Assembly: GCA_029964075.1 (NCBI GenBank)
Contig: CM057133.1
Coordinates: 14,098,699 to 14,162,698, forward strand
DNA length: 64,000 bases
Reading direction: 5' to 3'
From: Patiria pectinifera
Taxonomy: Eukaryota; Echinodermata; Asteroidea; Valvatida; Asterinidae
Made by a program: the position numbers and the translations under genes
In this document: positions 61,401-64,000 of the stretch, piece after piece
Layout of the letters: every line of letters begins with the position of its first letter
How positions within the stretch are numbered: the first letter of the stretch is position 1
Notes under the pieces: model-generated
What the model saw: only the letters and a program-made list of their open reading frames with translations
Told to the model about the DNA's origin: nothing
Database searches by the model: none

Positions 61401-63977
61401 AAGGTGCAGGCAGAATTCTCTAATGCATGTGCACCTTGAGACTTCCAAGATGTCTCTCATTATAGGGCACAAGAAAGAGAAGACGGGTGCAACCATTCTA
61501 GACATGCTGGTACATGTACAATAATTTTCACGGCTGAGTATCTCGTGCACTTTCGGAGTAACCCAATTCCGGAGACATTTTTTGCTACAAATGTACATGT
61601 AGGTACCTGTAACTTTCCTGAATCCTTGAAAATGCTCAAAACCTATTGCATGCCGTGTTTTTAAACTTAATAAGCATCAAGCTTCATATTAAGTAAAAGC
61701 TGGATTTGGTAGACCAGAGGAGGGTCCTCATACCATATCTGTTGAGAAAATGCAGAAAAGACAGAAACGTTGAGAACTTGAATAAACACAGCATTTGATA
61801 AATACTGTCAGTGAGGTTGAGGACTTGACATGCTTAGGCCGAGTAAAAATGAAAAAAATGGTGTCTTGTCTAGGCTTTTAAAAAAATTGAAGGAGGCAGT
61901 CCTTCCTTTTTCCCCCTTTTTTTCAAGATGGCTGATTTTCCAAGATGGCGGATGGATTCTTCCATTTTCTCGAATCTTTTGCTGATACAAAATGGTGACC
62001 AATAGAGCTGTCACCTTTTCTACATAGCTACAATTTTGTTGGAAACAAATTAAAAGACAATATATATTGTCAACATTTGCAAACTATAATGTATGTATAA
62101 AAGGAGGCGGGTAGGAAAAAGGAAGCGGGCGGGGATGAGATTTTTTTTAGCTGGCCTTAAGTTTGCATGCGTGACGTTCTGGACTTGACGTGCTTTGCAT
62201 TTCATACCGATGATGTCTTGATAATGTTTGTCCCCCTAGGTTATGCATTCCTCCTGTTCCAAGACGAACGGTCTGTGCAGGCACTGATCGAGGCATGCAT
62301 CAAGGAGGAAGACAAGCTCTATCTCTGCGTCTCCAGCCCGACCATTAAAGACAAACCCGTAAGTCACTCCTCGTTAAACAAGACGGAATTATAAACGGGT
62401 CTGGCAGCCTGGCTGCACTACTGCCTGAAGCCTTTCTTGCGAATGTTTTGGTCCGATGCCAGATATACGCATCAGCATAGTCTACATAGACATTAAAAGG
62501 ATTGAGGGATTATAACCATGACTTAATGGAACAAACACTACACAAACTATTCCTATCTAAAAAAAAATGATAAAATGAATCCAGCAAATATTATCTTCTA
62601 CTTATTTCATATGCTGTCGGCAGATTTGGTATAATTAAGTACTGATAATGCATAAAGTGTTCACGAATAATGACATTAAAACCATTCTCATATCCTGTTG
62701 GGAACAAATTTATTGCCGAAGTTTTCTCTGTATTTTAAATTTTTTTTTTTAAAGATGGGAATTGTCGTCGCATTCAGCTGGATGAGATTCCCAGCTGATC
62801 GCCCCAAAGCCAAATCCCTGGCCTGAACCTTACCCGGCCATGCATATTTCATGACCGGCCAACACCCACAATAATGCGCAAGGGTCTGGGGCATCGACTA
62901 GTAGGCTCATTTGTCATTCCGGGAATGGAACACTTTGGATGAGATTCCCCATCTTTCTCTCCACCCCCCCCCCCAACCAAACCGCAAACAGGCCCGAGAA
63001 TGTTGACCTGTGAATATCTTATGCCTGTTTTTTTCCCCGTTTTTTTTTCTTTTTAACAAATTGAGTGATTCATGCGGGATGTCTCCCATCAGTGCGTCTG
63101 ATCAGGAGGAAACTCCAGTCAAAAATATACACACACACACTGTGTGCCTGCACTTAATGTAGTACGTCTCGTAGGGAAGGATGGTAATTTGAAAAGGATA
63201 TTCTCCATAAGAAAGCATGCCTCACCGGTTATTTTTACTCGGAATATATTTTTTATTAGTGTTAGTTTATCCTCCTTAAAAAAACTTCAAAGTAATGCTG
63301 ACGATAAAGATAGTTTTGTTCATAAAGGTTCTGTGTATAACATTTTATAAATGTATTTCAGTTTTTGTGTGTGTGAAAAAAAACACACCAAAACCACAGA
63401 ATGTTAAAATTCATTAGATACAAATTCAGTAGTTACAAAGTCATACTTTCGAATGCCTGTACAAATGCTTGTATACAATTACAATATGATTAAATAGAAA
63501 ACAATCGCATTGTGCAGTTGCTACTTGCACCTGTAGTATATATTAGGCAAATCAGTTCCAGGAATTTGCAAATGTGTACCACGCCTAGATGATTAATGTT
63601 ATTCACCAAATATCAGAATTAAATCTTTGGACAGGTTGCTGACATTATTTGTATGCATTCCACTCACTGTGCACTTCAAAAATTGGTCATTGTATGAATA
63701 TAAAATCACTGATATACCTATCAGTGCAAACATTTTTGGTTCACATGTACATGTTCAAAGACCTTTGTAGAACCACAGGTACATTTTCATTTTTGCCAAC
63801 TATTGACATCAATTTATTTTAAGATTCTGTAATTTAAATTTTTTATTTTTTTTATTTTTTAGGTCCAAATTCGTCCCTGGAACCTTGCAGACAGCGACTT
63901 TGTTTTGGATGGTTCGCAGCCTCTGGACCCCAGGAAAACAATATTTGTAGGAGGCGTGCCCAGGCCCCTCCGAGCAA
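46485..63977 (+). CDS. CPEB: Orb2/CPEB2-4-type cytoplasmic polyadenylation element binding protein (6 exons seen, 3' end outside window)
   Basis: Exons: 46485-47774, 52312-52429, 59260-59409, 60702-60791, 62240-62358, 63863-63977 (627 codons plus one base). Exon 1 encodes 430 residues of disordered, Q/S/P-rich sequence with Q tracts at about 132-144, 228-236 and 315-324. MGDFG resembles the vertebrate CPEB4 start MGDYG, and MQDDMLMEK (residue 38) resembles the CPEB3 start MQDDLLMDK, so either Met may be used. [20 protein letters not shown] also has a CPEB4 counterpart. Exon 2 has the conserved [10 protein letters not shown] block. Exons 3-5 encode RRM1, with RNP-type [13 protein letters not shown] and GYAFLLFQ; exon 6 opens RRM2 with [13 protein letters not shown]. 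Family role: binds U-rich 3' UTR elements and represses or activates translation; Q-rich Orb2 and Aplysia CPEB form functional amyloids. RRM2 and the ZZ-type zinc domain lie beyond the window. Confidence 0.95.
47775..52311. other. CPEB intron 1
   Basis: The donor GTTAGT and acceptor TTTCTACTGCAG are phase 0. Reading through the donor stays open to a stop at 47949-47951, and AATAAA follows at 48139-48144. The intron is rich in ACATGTAC palindromes (for example 50239-50262) and contains repeat R5 (50552-50905). Confidence 0.6.
50552..50905 (+). repeat. Dispersed repeat R5, copy 1
   Basis: Matches the reverse complement of 61795-62161: TTTCCAACAAAATTGTAGCT, GAGAAAATGGAAGAAT, two GCCATCTTG blocks and CACTCGGCCTAAG-type sequence. 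In CPEB intron 1. Confidence 0.75.
52430..59259. other. CPEB intron 2
   Basis: A 6.8-kb AT-rich intron with donor GTGAGT and acceptor TTTTCACAG (phase 1). I looked for counterparts of the small alternative exons known between these exons in vertebrate CPEB2-4 and recognised none. A perfect CRE palindrome sits at 57137-57144. Short CATGTACA-type palindromes recur. No SINE was recognised. Confidence 0.5.
59410..60701. other. CPEB intron 3 with TACATGTAC hairpin
   Basis: Nothing coding. At about 60387-60429, TGCTGGTACATGTACAT and its exact reverse complement are separated by 9 bases, a 17-bp-arm hairpin. Confidence 0.7.
61795..62161 (-). repeat. Dispersed repeat R5, copy 2
   Basis: Inverted partner of 50552-50905, in CPEB intron 4. 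The two copies could pair in the CPEB pre-mRNA across exons 2-4. Confidence 0.75.
62359..63862. other. CPEB intron 5
   Basis: AT-rich intron with donor GTAAGT and a long pyrimidine/A acceptor tract ending TTTTTTAG. Nothing coding recognised. Confidence 0.5.
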
Positions 63978-64000
63978 GTAAGTATAAAAGGGAGATCTTG

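Overview
The window is animal nuclear DNA: AT-rich, with split genes, GT-AG introns and GC-rich exons with many CpGs. It carries four conserved protein-coding genes. I rebuilt their exons by joining splice sites whose phases agree. From left to right they are TAPT1 on the minus strand (74-6721, its 3' part runs off the window), insulin-degrading enzyme IDE on the plus strand (9686-25956, 23 coding exons, complete), the mitochondrial E3 ubiquitin ligase MARCHF5 on the minus strand (33344-39215, 4 coding exons, complete), and an Orb2/CPEB2-4-type translational regulator on the plus strand (46485 onward, cut at the right edge inside RRM2).

In humans these genes lie in two regions: CPEB2 and TAPT1 on 4p15, and CPEB3, MARCHF5 and IDE on 10q23. 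One linked set here, with a single CPEB2-4-type gene, suggests an animal outside the vertebrates that keeps the arrangement from before the vertebrate genome duplications. The tRNA-headed SINEs and many TACATGTAC-type palindromes fit a marine invertebrate deuterostome (echinoderm, hemichordate or cephalochordate). I cannot name the species.

Layout: 1-6721 TAPT1. 6722-9685 is the TAPT1/IDE divergent promoter region, with two perfect CRE palindromes (7084, 7131) and a foldback transposon that contains a second TIR element, both with target-site duplications (8201-9245). 9686-25956 IDE; its introns hold SINEs, a 10-bp minisatellite (18355-18855), a MITE-like element and a tRNA-like repeat. 25957-33343 is the IDE/MARCHF5 convergent intergenic region, dominated by a 1.6-kb, 21-bp minisatellite (26740-28360). 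33344-39215 MARCHF5. 39216-46484 is the MARCHF5/CPEB divergent region. 46485-63977 CPEB, with a large Q-rich first exon and long introns.

The genes do not form a pathway. IDE degrades amyloidogenic peptides, MARCHF5 ubiquitinates outer mitochondrial membrane proteins, CPEB controls mRNA translation, and TAPT1 is an ER/ciliary-base membrane protein. What is of interest is their linkage, the IDE C-terminal SKL tripeptide, the Q-rich CPEB N-terminus, the nested foldback elements and the 21-bp array. I see no clearly new gene system.
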